A DNA stretch of 64,000 nucleotides from Zizania palustris (Eukaryota > Streptophyta > Magnoliopsida > Poales > Poaceae): positions 1 through 64,000 of the forward strand of contig JAAALK010000193.1 of assembly GCA_019279435.1 (NCBI GenBank), written 5' to 3'. Position numbers and translations under genes: made by a program. The number at the start of each line of letters is the position of its first letter. Positions within the stretch are counted from its first letter, which is position 1. The notes under the pieces are model-generated. The model saw only the letters and a list, made by a program, of their open reading frames with translations, ran no database searches and was not told where the DNA came from. Below are positions 33,400-44,346 of the stretch, in pieces.

Positions 33400-34969
33400 T
33401 GCGTGACAAATTTGCTCCTAGAATTCTTGTCCGAATGGCAAGCACCTGGATCAGCCTCGGCATTTTTGTGCTTGGTGGGAACCTACTCATGTATCCTATC
33501 GGTTAGACCGGTTTACTAGGCCATTCTGACTGGGCCCTATCGATCGGACCGGCCATAGTGAGCCAGTCTTACTGACTATTGTCGGCTGGCTGTAAGTTAC
33601 CGGTCGGACCGGCCACAGTAGGCCGGTCAGTCCAGGGTGGTTAGGGCAGTCTGACTGGCCTTGGGGCTGCGGTCAGACTGTCGGTCTTTTCCTCGGATGT
33701 CTTCTTCGGATCACCTTCATCTCGCTCTGAGGGGGTCCCCCCAGGGATTGCGAAATCCTTGGACCCCACCTTGACTACGATAGCTTCGGACACCCCCTTT
33801 GGACGCCCTCATGGTGCGATGGATAACCTGTCGAAGACATCGCCCCTTGCCCCGCCATTTGATTCTGCATGTTATATAAATCGAAAGGCACAAAGGGAGA
33901 AATATAGTAGGGGGCAGGATACTCGGGAGGTGAAAAATAACATGGAGGCCACTATACCATCGTCAGGTGATATGACGGTGGAAGAAAAGGTGGCTCTAGT
34001 GGTTTCACCCATCGCGGGCCGAACCCATCTCTCTATGGAGGGTTCGGCCTTCTTGGCGGTCCTAGCCGAGTGTTTACCTTCTCGACCCTCTTCTTGTGCT
34101 TCTGTAGCAGCATATCGTACGTCACCTTCGACTTTTTGTGAGTGTGCGAGGCTCTCCAATCATCCAATCATGACCTCCTTCCCCTTAGCTGACCTAGCCT
34201 GCTCGGGCCGAATCAGCACTTTCTTCCCGTCGAGATTGATGGTGTTCACGGGGAAGGGATCCTGGTCCAACTTCATTTTATGGTTGGTATCTATCTTCAA
34301 TCGTCCTTCCTCTATGGTCGATTGAACCCATCGACGAAAAACATTGCAATCGTTAGTACAATGAGAATGTGAATCATGCCACTTACATTAAGCTCGCTTC
34401 TTCAAGTCGTCGACAGTCGGGATGATGTGACCCTTTGGTAACCTGATGAGTTTGTTCTTCAGAAAAAAATCAAATATTTTGTCGCACTTGGTCACGTCAA
34501 ATGCATACTTTACTTCACTGGGCCGACTCTTAGTGGGAGACGGCTGTAACTCAGAGCAAGTAATAGGCTTGGCCTTGCTATACCAAGTCCACTCTGTGGT
34601 GTATATGTCGGCCGAGTCATCCTCGCTCTCTGATGATTCCTCATCGGAGTGTTCCATGATGTGCACCTTGGCCTTGGGTTTGTTAAAGGTCTTAGTGAAT
34701 TTCCTACTTTTGGCTTGGTTTTCCTGAACTAGAGCCTTCTACAGGACTTGATAACTTCAAAGAAATCCTGGCCATCAAGTTTCTCCTTAAGTTTGGGGTG
34801 TAAACCATTAAAAGCTAGGTTGGCCAAGTCCATATCAGAATGTTCAGGGTAAAACATCAGTTTCTAGTGTCCCTAAAGCACCTAATGTACTCGGAGATGC
34901 TCTCGCTAGCCTTCTGTCTAACCGATGTCAAGTGTGAAAGCCTAAGTTTTGTTTCCCCAGTATAGAAGT
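33400..34969 (-). pseudogene. Element D gag C-terminal half with repeat-rich linker
   Basis: From the right: gag core end (about 34969-34740), the acidic segment HIMEHSDEESSESEDDSAD at 34388-34666, the knuckle-like HDSHSHCTNDCN near 34375-34340, then a linker. The linker at about 33490-33690 has several GGTCGGACCGG/GGTCAGACTG units. At 34969 the frame is cut by the G LTR. The TATAGAAGT before the break matches TGTAGAAAT in A near 15867. Confidence 0.8.
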
Positions 34970-37139
34970 TGAGAAACCAAGGGTTGGTTTCGGAGTCTAT
35001 GATGAGTGATTGACAGATTTTACCCTCTGATTCGAAGGGGTCCCTCCGAAGGGGTTCAGAGGTTGTTTCACCGAAGGGTTTGGTGGGTCTGGTTGCTGTA
35101 GCTGTTGCAGCGGAGTGTGCCTATCGGAGGGGTCTGATAGTACACGATGACAGGGTTGTACCGAAGGGTTCGGTAATTTGGGCGGTACATCGGAGTGTGT
35201 ATTGGAGGTTGCTTACCCGGAGAGGCCTCCGGGGTACTGGATACACTTGTCTGTTTGTCTGTGGTGCGCAGATGACTTCGGAGGTGACGGACGGTTCGTA
35301 GCAAGTGAACCTGGGTCAAGCGGGAGGCATGATGCTAGGGGAGCAGGGAGCTCCGTCACGAAGGCTGCGAAGGGGTCAAGGTCAGAACTCGGGTCGAGGT
35401 GCGCCAGGAGAAGGCAATAAGTGCGGAGTGTGACTCTGGGTGAAGGTACTCCGAGACGAAGTCCTCATAGGTGAGGCACTTCGAAAGATACTCCGAATGG
35501 AGTGACTTCAAAGTATGGTGGACTAAGTCCTCAGCAATGAGGCAAGGTGTTTGAAGTGTGCTCCGGAGGGAGACACTCGAAGGTATACCCGATGAAGGTC
35601 TCAGAAGTCGAGGTGCATCGAAGGCATGGTCCAGGTGAGGATTATCGAGGAGTGTGCTCGGGGAGAGACACTGCGACGAAGTGCTCATGGAATGCTTCAT
35701 GCGGAGGCCTTGGACGAAGGAGGGACTACGAAGGGTGGTACTCCAAAGGTGGGGCTTCGGAGTGAAGCAGGCTTCGGAGTGAGGCAGGCTCCGGAGCGAA
35801 GCTGACTCCGGAGTGAGGCTGGCTCCGGAGTGAGGCTGACTTGAGGTACTTCGGCCTTGCATGGCTTCGGTACATGGACTGACGGAGTTCGAGCTAGGAG
35901 AAGCTGCGAAGCCGTGGTGGTCCACTCTGAAGGTGTAGGTGCGAAGGCCCAAGGGCTTTGACGGCTTCGACTCAAAACCATCACTGTATCGAAGGCTGAC
36001 TTCGGTGAAGCGATGGCCGTCAGGCTCAATGCTTCTCACCGAAGCTACCGCACCCCTCGCGTGTGAAGGGGGGCTTCAGAAGGGTCCAAAACTACAAAGG
36101 CTGACAGCATCTGCTCTGCAAAAGCTGGTGTTGTCCCCTCTGCGAAGTTGACAAAAGAAGCCTCCAAATAAAGTAGACTACCAGTTGTACCCCCCTATTC
36201 TGATGAGACAAAACCGGTGTAAACCCTAGGGGTAAAGTAGTCTATTCACAGGGCTGAATAGTGCTTATAAATAGTGGAGGCTGGCTAGGTCACATCAACA
36301 CTTTGAGCAACCATTGTAGAACTCCTGTGCTAGCCGCCACACTCTTTGTATTCATCTTGTAAGTTCATTTTGAGTTCCCTGTTCAAGCAATGAAGCTTTG
36401 ATTATGTTTTCTTTTACTGCTTGAACTTGAATGCATACTTCTCTGCATGCTTTGATTTCTCTGTGCACCATCTTCTTGTGAGTTTTTCTGGAGAGGTGTG
36501 TGAGAAGTCTGTCTGGGTGAAGTGTGTTTTTCAGTGTCTGTTCGCTCTGTGTAAACTGGAGGCTAGACCTCTCTGATTACTAGCAAAGCGCTGTCTCTGT
36601 GCTGATTCGAAGCCCGTTTTCTTCTCGTGTCGAAGTCCTCAAAGAAGTCTGTGCAGTGTGCATTTAGACCTTCGAAGTACGAAGCCTAGCACCAGTTGCT
36701 GTCACTGAGTATCTGATCGAAGTCCTCAAAGGGAAGCCTGCTCTTGCGAAGGGTGTAGTGCGAAGCCTGCTCGAAGGCACCCAGTGTGCGGAGCCTGCAC
36801 TGCCTTAGCAGAGCTGATCGAAGTCCTCAGAGGGAAGTCTGCTCTTGCGAAGGGTGAAGTGTGAATCCTGCTCGAAGGCACACTGTGTGCGGAGCCTGCA
36901 GTGACTTAGCAGAGCTGAATTTTCAGGGTTGTGGGTGGAGCGAAGTCTTCTTGGCTTCAAACTTTTGCTCCTTGCGAAGCCTATGTTCGGAGCTGTAAAA
37001 TACCTCCGAACCAGAACTTCGAAGGGTGTGTTCGAAGCCTGTTCCGCAGAAGACAGAATTAAAACAGAAGGCTATTTTTAGTCTAAAATTTTAAAAGCTC
37101 CCATTCACCCCCCCTCTGGTAGCCATTTCCGATCCAACA
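34970..37139 (+). repeat. Element G 5' LTR
   Basis: 2170 bp, starting TGAGAAACC and ending CCGATCCAACA, directly before the PBS. TATA box (TTATAAATAG) at about 36264-36274. The body is dense in CTTCGGAG, TTCGAAG and CGAAGCCTG units. The end CCATTCACCCCCCCTCTGGT is shared, in reverse, with the solo LTR at 51588-53606, so the two are related. Open frames here are chance. Confidence 0.85.
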
Positions 37140-37141
37140 AG

Positions 37142-37153
37142 TGGTATCAGAGC
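37142..37153 (+). other. Element G primer binding site (initiator Met tRNA)
   Basis: TGGTATCAGAGC, the standard plant copia initiator-Met site, two bases after the LTR. Confidence 0.92.
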
Positions 37154-37203
37154 GGGTTAAGATCACTAGTTGACCTTAACCAGTTTTGTGATCTGTTGGC
37201 GAC

Positions 37204-39310
37204 ATGGACAGAGTTAGTAAAATACCTCTATTCGATGGGATTGATTTTGCATACTGGAAGGTGCGCATGGAGGCTTACTTGCTAAGCCAAGGAAATGCAA
37301 TTTGGGAGATTGTGGACTCACAATACTCCATCCCTGAAACTCGCACCTCTCAAATAGAGAAGGATCAGTATAATGCCAACTCCAAGGCAAGAAATATATT
37401 GTTCATTAGTTTGAGTAGAAGTGAGTTTGATAGGGTTCAGCACCTTAGGACAGCTAGGGAGATTTGGACTACACTCACTATCTTTCATGAGGGCTCTACA
37501 TAGATTAAGGCCAGGCGCCAAAGCACATACAATCAATAGTATCAATTGTTTGTGCAGGCACCTGGTGAATCTATAGATGCCATGTTTTCTTGCTTTGATG
37601 CAATAGTGAGTAACTTGCGGTCCAACGGGACACTTGCTTACAATGATCATGATAGGGCTATCAAGCTTCTCTATGCTCTTGATCGTAGCATATGGGAAGT
37701 GAAGATATCCAGCATTGAGGAGTCTGCAGGTTATGACACATTGACCTATGATGAGCTCTTCAGCAAGCTGAAGTCCACAGAGATTGCCAAGGCATCTCTT
37801 GCAGTGCACAGAAACTCTTTGCCACAACCATTGGCATTGGTTTCTAGCACTAGCCGTGGCACCACTGCAGAACCAAGCACATCTGGCACTTGTGTTCTTG
37901 CAGATGGTTTTGCTTTGTCCTCTCTAGTCTCCATCACTAAGGAGCAGGTGGATACTCTGGATGATGAGCTTGCTCTCATTGCCAGAAGGTTCACCCATTT
38001 TCACCATGAGAGACGGGATCAGAGGAGAGGTGGTTTTAGTGGTTGCTTTGAGTGTGGCGACACTTCTCACATCAAGGCCAATTACCCAAAACTCAAGAAG
38101 AGAGATGAGAGTGAGCGCCCCAAATACCACAAAAAGGAGAGGAAACCCTTTGTGAAGGGCAAGCACAGCAAGGTGGCTAAGAGGGTAGCCAAAGCCGCTT
38201 CCAGAGCATTTGTTGCTGCACTCAGTGACATCGACACTTCCTCAACTGAGGAGTCGAGCTCTGAGGAGGAGGAGTCTCCAAGGAAGGAGGAGAAGAAGGA
38301 CAAGAAGGGACGAGATTTCACCGGCCTTTGCTTCATGGCCGACAACGATCACAGCGGCGATGAGCTTGACTCATCTGAGGTACCACTATCCTATGACCAG
38401 CTTTCGATTAAACTAGATGAACTGAATGAAGTAGTTCTTGGTCAGGATAGATTACTTGTGCAGGCCGCTAGAGATAGAAAAGACCTTAGACTTAGGCTAG
38501 AATCTGTTTCTACTGATTATGCCATGCTTAACTCTAGGGTTAATGATGCTGAATGTGAATCTTGCACTGTTGTCATGGGTGAGCTTGCTTAGTTGCGCTC
38601 TGTGCATGCTCAAACTTTTTTTGAGCTTGAGACTGCATAGAAGCAGCTTTTGATGGTGGATTCTAGTCCTCATGATATAATTGAATGCATGAACTGCCCC
38701 TTATTACGTGAGGGCATTGATTTACGTGATAAGCATGTTCAGGATTTAGAGGCTAGATTGGAGAGGGCTGGTAGTTCTAAGGATGTGCAACCTGTGTGTG
38801 ACACTTGCATAACCCTTAAGGACTAGCTAGGCACTGTTAGAGAGCGAGCTGAGAACCTAATGACTGAAAATGAATACCTTCTTTCTGTGGTTAACAAATG
38901 CACTGAGGGAAAGGGTAGGATGGACTTGCTCTTGGCCAAGACCAAGATGTGTGCTGACAGGGCAGGGTTAGCTCTGGGTTTGGGTTTTGAGAGTATTTCC
39001 TCAAACAGTGAGAACAAAACTGTTTTACCTCACCCACTACCTTAGAGAAAGAGAGAGCCCTGTTAGACACTCCATCAGCCAAAAAGGCTACCCGAACTCC
39101 AAAGAAAACCACTCCTCATGCCAAGAAAATTCCTCCCAAGAAAACCACTCAGCAGAAGCCCAAGGAGCCTGTGAGGATTGCACCTATGACCCATGAGAGT
39201 GCCCCTAGGAGAGTTTTTCATTGTTCCTACTGTCAGAGGGCGGGTCACTTGGTTGGGTTCTGTTTTCGTCGCATCAAGGATGAGCGACGCTCTCAGGAGA
39301 TGAGGTTCTA
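37204..39310 (+). pseudogene. Element G gag with zinc knuckles and coiled-coil extension
   Basis: ATG 37204 opens a copia gag (FDGIDFAYWKVRMEAYL). Stops lie at 37501 and 37537, then a clear frame to 38592. The same frame continues with stops at 38590, 38638 and 38824 to 39045. The first knuckle CFECGDTSHIKANYPK has Tyr where the last Cys should be. An acidic Ser/Glu tract follows, then a coiled-coil region with three CxxC sites (CESC, CMNC, CDTC at 38554, 38686, 38797). A frameshift near 39045-39061 precedes a Lys/Pro-rich stretch and a second knuckle (CSYCQRAGHLVGFC, about 39220-39260). Gag-like proteins of this length are known for the SIRE/Maximus-type copia group. Confidence 0.85.
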
Positions 39311-39314
39311 GAAC

Positions 39315-42300
39315 ATGCACTACCCATCTTTAGGTATGCATGAGTCTGAGTTTTACTCTCGTCCTGTTTTCGAGGCTCCTCGTGCTTCTCAAAGAGGTTT
39401 TGCTCCTCGAGGTGTTCACCATGTTCCATATGGTGGTAGACCCCGGGCGAGTAGCTTTGTACCTCATCAGAGTAGGAGACCTCGTCATGGTTTTAGATCA
39501 CAGCATGTAGGTAGACCTCGCACTTTGCATCATTCTGATTATCCCGTGCGTAGACAGTCTACTTTTATTGTGCCTACTACTCGTATCACTCAGTGTTGGA
39601 TGCCTCGTCATGTATTCACTCACCCCAGCACTGAGCGATCGAGATTTTCTTATCGTGTGTAGGCACCAGATCGAGGCTTGGAGGGCACGTGGATCATGGA
39701 CTCCGGTTATTCGCGCCATATGACCGGAGATGCAGCATGGTTCTCCAGCCTCACCACAAACAAGCAAAGGGAACATATCACCTTCGGTAACAATCGAAGG
39801 AGTAGAGTGAAATGTAAAGGTGTGGTAAGAATCAACTCGAATTTCACTCTCAAAGATGTTGCTTTGGTTGAAAACCTGGGATACAATTTGCTTTCTGTAT
39901 CTCAGTTGCTTGACGAGGGCTTCGAAGTGCGATTCCATCGCGATACTTCGCAAGTACTCAATTCTGATGGCGTTGTTGTCTGCAAGATCTTTAGAGTTGG
40001 GAGAGTTTTTGGAGCTGATTTTTCTGAATCGTCTGGTTCTTCTCATTGTCTTGTTGCACATTCTACTTCTGAGCTTTGGAAGTGGCATAGGAGACTAGGG
40101 CATATGAGCTTTGAGTTGCTCGCTCGCCTGAGTGCCCTAGGACTGATCCGAGGATTGCCCAAGCTCAAGTTTGAGAAGAATTTAGTTTGCGCTCCTTGTC
40201 GACATGGAAAAATGATTGCCGCTTCGCACTCGCCAGTCACCACGGTGATGACTGAGCAACCCGGAGAACTTCTCCACATGGACACTGTAGGTCCTTCTCG
40301 GGCTTAGTTCTTTAGGCGGCAAGTGGTATGTGCTAGTCATTGTCGAAGATTTCTCTCACTACTCTTGGGTCTTCTTTCTTGCCAGCAAGGATGAAGTGTT
40401 TTCACACTTTCGGAGCTTGGCTTTGAGACTTTTCACTGAACTCCCTGGTGCATTGAAATTCATTCGAAGTGATAATGGCACTGAGTTCAAGAACAGTCTC
40501 TTTGTTGACTTTTGCATGGAGCATGGCATAGAACATCAATTCTCTGCTCCGCGGGTTCGTCAACAGAATGGTGTTGTTGAGAGAAAGAACCGCACTTTGG
40601 TTGAGATGGCTAGGACGATGCTCGATGAGCACAGGACTCCTAGAAAATTCTGGGCTGAGGCCATGAACACTGCATGTTACATCTAAAACTGAATCTTCTT
40701 GCGCTCAATTTTGAATTTGACATCTTATGAGATACGTTTTGGGAGACAGCCCAAGGTTACTCATCTTCGAGTTTTTGGCTGTCGTTGCTTTATCCTAAAA
40801 CGTGGTAATTTGGATAAATTTGAGTCATGTTCTTCTGACGGGATCTTTTTGTGTTACACTACACATGGTCATTCTTATCGTGTTTATAATTTGGAGACTA
40901 ACACTGTCATCGAGTCATGTGATGTGACTTTTGATGAATCAACCCCCTCTGTTAGTTCTGCTCTTGAACAGGCAAATGAACACGATATGGAACAGACTAT
41001 CTTCGAAGAAGAATATCCCGGAGATTTCGAGGATGAACCCCTACTACCCTCGACATCAACCCCCGAAGACAACCCCGCTTCGACGACTTCGGCACAAGGT
41101 CCCGAAGCAACTACCTCGACATTGGTCATCTTGGACCACTCCAATGCACAAGTTGAGGGGGAGACTGCATCCCGCCGTGAGGCTCCACACCATGTTCAAA
41201 GGATGCATCCTCCCGAGCAGATCATTGGTGAGCTTGATCAAAGGGTAACACGTTCTCATGCTCATTTCATTGATTTCACTTTTGTTGCTTCTTTCGAGCC
41301 CTTAGATGTTAGTCATGCACTTTCTGATTCTAGTTGGATCAATGCCATGCATGAAGAACTTGAAAATTTTGAGAGAAATCAAGTCTGGACTTTGGTTGAT
41401 CCTCCACCAAATGTTCATTTCATTGGAACAAAATGGATTTTCAAAAACAAACAAGGGGAGGATGGGACTATAGTTAGAAACAAGACTAGACTTGTAGCTC
41501 AGGGTTATTCTCAATTAGAAGTGATTGATTCTACTGAAACTTTTGCACCTGTTGCTCGTCTTGAGGCCATTAGGATTTTGCTTGCCTTTGCGACGTCCCG
41601 GGGATTCAAACTCTATCAAATGGATGTCAAAAGTGCTTTTCTTAATGGTTTCATAGGCGAAGATGTTTATGTAAAACAACCCCCTAGTTTTGAAAACCCC
41701 AAATACCCACATAAAGTCCTTAAACTTCATAAGGCTTTTTATGGAATCAAGCAGGCCCCTCGAGCATGGTATGACAGACTTAAGTCATTTCTGCTTGAGC
41801 GGGGGTATTTGATGGGATCTGTTGATAAAACCCTGTTCACTCTCAAACATGGCAAAGATTTACTCCTAGTTCAGATTTATGTGGATGATATCATCTTTGG
41901 GGGCTCTTCTCATGCTTTGGTTGCCGAGTTTGCAGATGCCATGAGCATGGAGTTCGAGATGTCCATGATGGGCGAACTCACATTTTCCTTGGTTTGCAAA
42001 TCAAGCAAAGCAAACAAGGTACATTCGTCCACCAGACGAAGTACACCAAGGACCTGCTCAAGAAGTTCGACATGGCTGATGCGAAGCCACTCGCCACTCC
42101 AATGGCTACATCTATAGCATTGGATCCTGACGAAGATGGAGAAGTCGTAGATCAGAAGGAGTTCCGAAGCATGATCAGCTCCCTCCTCTACTTGACTGCT
42201 ACGAGGCCGGACATACACTTCGCAGTGTGTCTGTGCGCTCGTTTTCAGGCTTCAACACGAGCTTCGCACCGCCAAGCCGTAAAGCGCATTCTCAGGTATC

Positions 42301-42829
42301 TCAAACATACCTTAGAATTCGGCATTTGGTATTCGGTGTCTTCCTCTTTGTGTCTTTGAGGTTATTCCGATGCGGATTTTGCTGGGTGTAGGATTGATAG
42401 GAAGAGTCTCTCTGGTACTTGTCATTTTCTGGGTACATCACTGGTTTGCTGGTCTTCCCGCAAACAGTCTAGTGTTGCACAATCGACGGTTGAGGCTGAA
42501 TATGTTGCTGCAGCTAGCTGTTGCTCTCAGATTTTGTGGATGGTTTCCACTTTGCGGGATTTCGGGTTAGATTATAAGAGTGTTCCACTTTTCTGTGATA
42601 ACACTAGTGCTATTTGTATTGCAAACAAACCGGTTCAGCACTCCAGAACCAAACACATTGATGTGCGATATCATTTTCTCAGAGATCATAATGAGAAGGG
42701 TGATATTGAACTTCAATATGTTGATACCCAACACCAGCTAGCCGATATTTTCACAAAACCCCTCGAAGCTTCTCGTTTTGCCTACTTGTGTGGAGAACTT
42801 GGTGTTTGTCACCCTTACGGCATTTTGTG
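39315..42829 (+). pseudogene. Element G pol: protease, integrase, RT, RNase H
   Basis: Copia order. Protease has IMDSGYSRHMTGD at about 39693-39730 (DSG kept). The integrase zinc finger is in WHRRLGHMSF...CAPCRHGK, and its core runs DTVGP, then RSDNGTEF, then NGVVERKNRT. RT has [12 protein letters not shown] and catalytic YVDD at about 41878-41889. RNase H carries DADFAGC, EAEYVAAA and DNTSAI. Breaks occur at 40303 (stop then frameshift), 40684-40690 (stops), about 41980 (frameshift), 42358 (stop) and a small shift at about 42370-42530. Most motifs survive, so the element decayed by point lesions. Confidence 0.88.
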
Positions 42830-42840
42830 AGGGGGAGCAG
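42828..42840 (+). other. Element G polypurine tract
   Basis: TGAGGGGGAGCAG right after the pol stop, the usual copia plus-strand primer. It is followed by 240 bp of AT-rich DNA with no LTR start recognised, either because the LTR starts later in this family or because it is lost. Confidence 0.6.
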
Positions 42841-43079
42841 TTTTTGATTGACTTACATATGCTCATTGTGTGTGAAATTGCATTTACATCTTTTGCACTT
42901 ATATGCCTGATTTTAATTCATGAAATCATGTCAACTCAGCTCTATTTAATATGTCTGGAACATTATGTGCATGATTCTTCTTTCCAAAATCAAATCATGC
43001 TCACTGCTTAGTCTTGAAACTAGCATTTTTAGGCAGGACTGCTTTAGCTATCTTTTATCTGCTTAATAGCAAGACTCCT

Positions 43080-43766
43080 TGTTGGAACGACGGATCGGAC
43101 CAGCAGGTTTTCTTAGTGAGAATGAGAGCGGTGTATTCAATGCTCCTTGAGCCTGTCCCTTACAACTACAGCTGAGGGGTATTTATAAGGCGCCCCGTCC
43201 AGAGGACCAAGCGCCTCTAGACCGCCAACGGTTACACGGCCAGACGCCGGTCGGTAGTACAGACAAAACAGACTATACATAGTACAGACAAGAAGATTCG
43301 ACTCTGACAGCGTATCAGCCGTGTCGGACGCTGTATGCGCCGCCCGACATGGCTCAAAGGATCGTGATTCTGTCTCCCCGTATATTTGTCCAGTCCTTTT
43401 CCCGCCAGCGCTTCCTCCGGATTCACTACCGCGGGCCGAGGGGTGGCCCCCGGCGACCTCCGAGGCCAGAGGGTGGCCTCCGGCATCTTCAAGCCGGAGG
43501 GAGCCGGAGGGAGCCGGAGGGTGGCCTCCAGCATCTTCAAGTCGGAGGGAGCCGGAGGGTGGCCTACGACATCTTCAAGCCGGAGGGAGCCGGGGGGTGG
43601 CCTCCGGCATCTTCAAGCCGGAGGGAGCCGGGGGGTGGCCTCCGGCATCTTCAGGCCGGGGGGTGGCCTCCGGCATCTTCAAGCCGGAGGGTGGCCTCCT
43701 CCGGCACTAGGCCTCAGACCCCCTGGTTGTGGTCCCCCTTCGCCGTCGGGATTATCTCCCCCAATA
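43080..43766 (-). repeat. Element H 3' LTR with internal tandem repeat
   Basis: 687 bp, TGTTGG to CCAATA (one change from CCAACA). The minus-strand TATA (CTTATAAATACC) is at about 43177-43189. A GC-rich tandem array at about 43470-43700 repeats GGCATCTTCAAGCCGGAGGG. Its anchor GCATCTTC recurs at roughly 43483, 43531, 43569, 43607, 43645 and 43673, mostly 38 bp apart. Confidence 0.8.
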
Positions 43767-44224
43767 GTAGCCCCTCGCTTCTTCCCTCTTGAGAGTCCTG
43801 CGTTAAGAGAGGGTGGAAGCGCACATTATAATTCTGACGACCTTCATAAGGAACGTAACATACATTGTGGTGCCAGATCCAGCCGTAGCGTGGCCCCCCC
43901 TCGTCCGACGCGGAGGAGCTCAGAAGCGGGGAGGCGTGATCGGGCCCGGAGGCTGAAGACCGCTTCGAATCCTCTCTCCGACGGGTTAAGAGGAGTTTGA
44001 CCGGGCTCGCTGGGTGCGTGCGCACCTTGATCGTGGGGCTCTGGCCCTGAGGGGGCGGCCAGACGCCGCCGGAAGCAGTTAATGTGCGTGTAAACGGCAT
44101 CGGGGAGGCGAACCGCCAAGGAGTCGCCGCGCCCCAACGCGCCGGTTTGGCCTTAATTGCAGTGCCATGCAACCGCCGCGTTCACACGCTTAACGAACCG
44201 GAAGAGAAACTGACGGCCTTGTGC

Positions 44225-44236
44225 TTAAATATATCC
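44225..44236 (+). promoter_or_regulatory. TATA box for element H antisense gene
   Basis: TTAAATATATCC about 110 bp upstream of the ATG at 44347, outside the LTR. The spacing is close to that in B (105 bp). Confidence 0.5.
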
Positions 44237-44346
44237 CATCGTGTGGCCTGCTCTTCCTACTTCACTTTGCTATGCCCACTCTAGCCACTTCAAACAGCAT
44301 CCGCTCTGCTCCCTGAGCTCTGACTCCCCTCTCGCCTCCTCGAGCA

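Larger units (their letters stand above)
34970..43079 (+). mobile_element. Element G: Ty1/copia retrotransposon with coiled-coil gag, 3' LTR missing
   Basis: Plus-strand copia element inserted in D's gag. 5' LTR 34970-37139, PBS for initiator Met tRNA, gag 37204-39310, pol (protease, integrase, RT, RNase H) to 42829, PPT 42828-42840. About 240 bp of post-pol sequence follows, then H begins at 43080. No 3' LTR of this type is found before D resumes. The integrase-before-RT order identifies copia. The long gag and LTR suggest the SIRE/Maximus-like group (family knowledge, moderate confidence). GAAGT (34965-34969) would be its left target duplication. Confidence 0.88.

Noticed and set aside
35356..36039. 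Long minus-strand open frame (227 codons) in the G LTR
   Set aside because: It is built from CTTCGGAG-type repeats in three overlapping frames, gives low-complexity Ser/Pro/Leu peptides and lies within an LTR. A chance frame is the simpler reading.
36340..37080. Periodic GAAGCCTGCTCGAAGG phrases resembling a CRISPR-like array
   Set aside because: Spacing and units are irregular, it lies in the U5/R part of a plant copia LTR, and CRISPR arrays do not occur in plant nuclear DNA.
43080..43766. Possibility that this LTR is the 3' LTR of copia element G
   Set aside because: Its ends (TGTTGG...CCAATA), GC-rich content and the adjacent reversed Tat PPT differ from G's LTR (TGAGAAACC...CCAACA). It belongs to a minus-strand Tat element.
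43321..44000. Several overlapping open frames of 129-204 codons around 43321-44000
   Set aside because: They follow the GC-rich 38-bp tandem repeat of the H LTR and are open in all three forward frames, so they reflect composition and repeat structure and not a gene.
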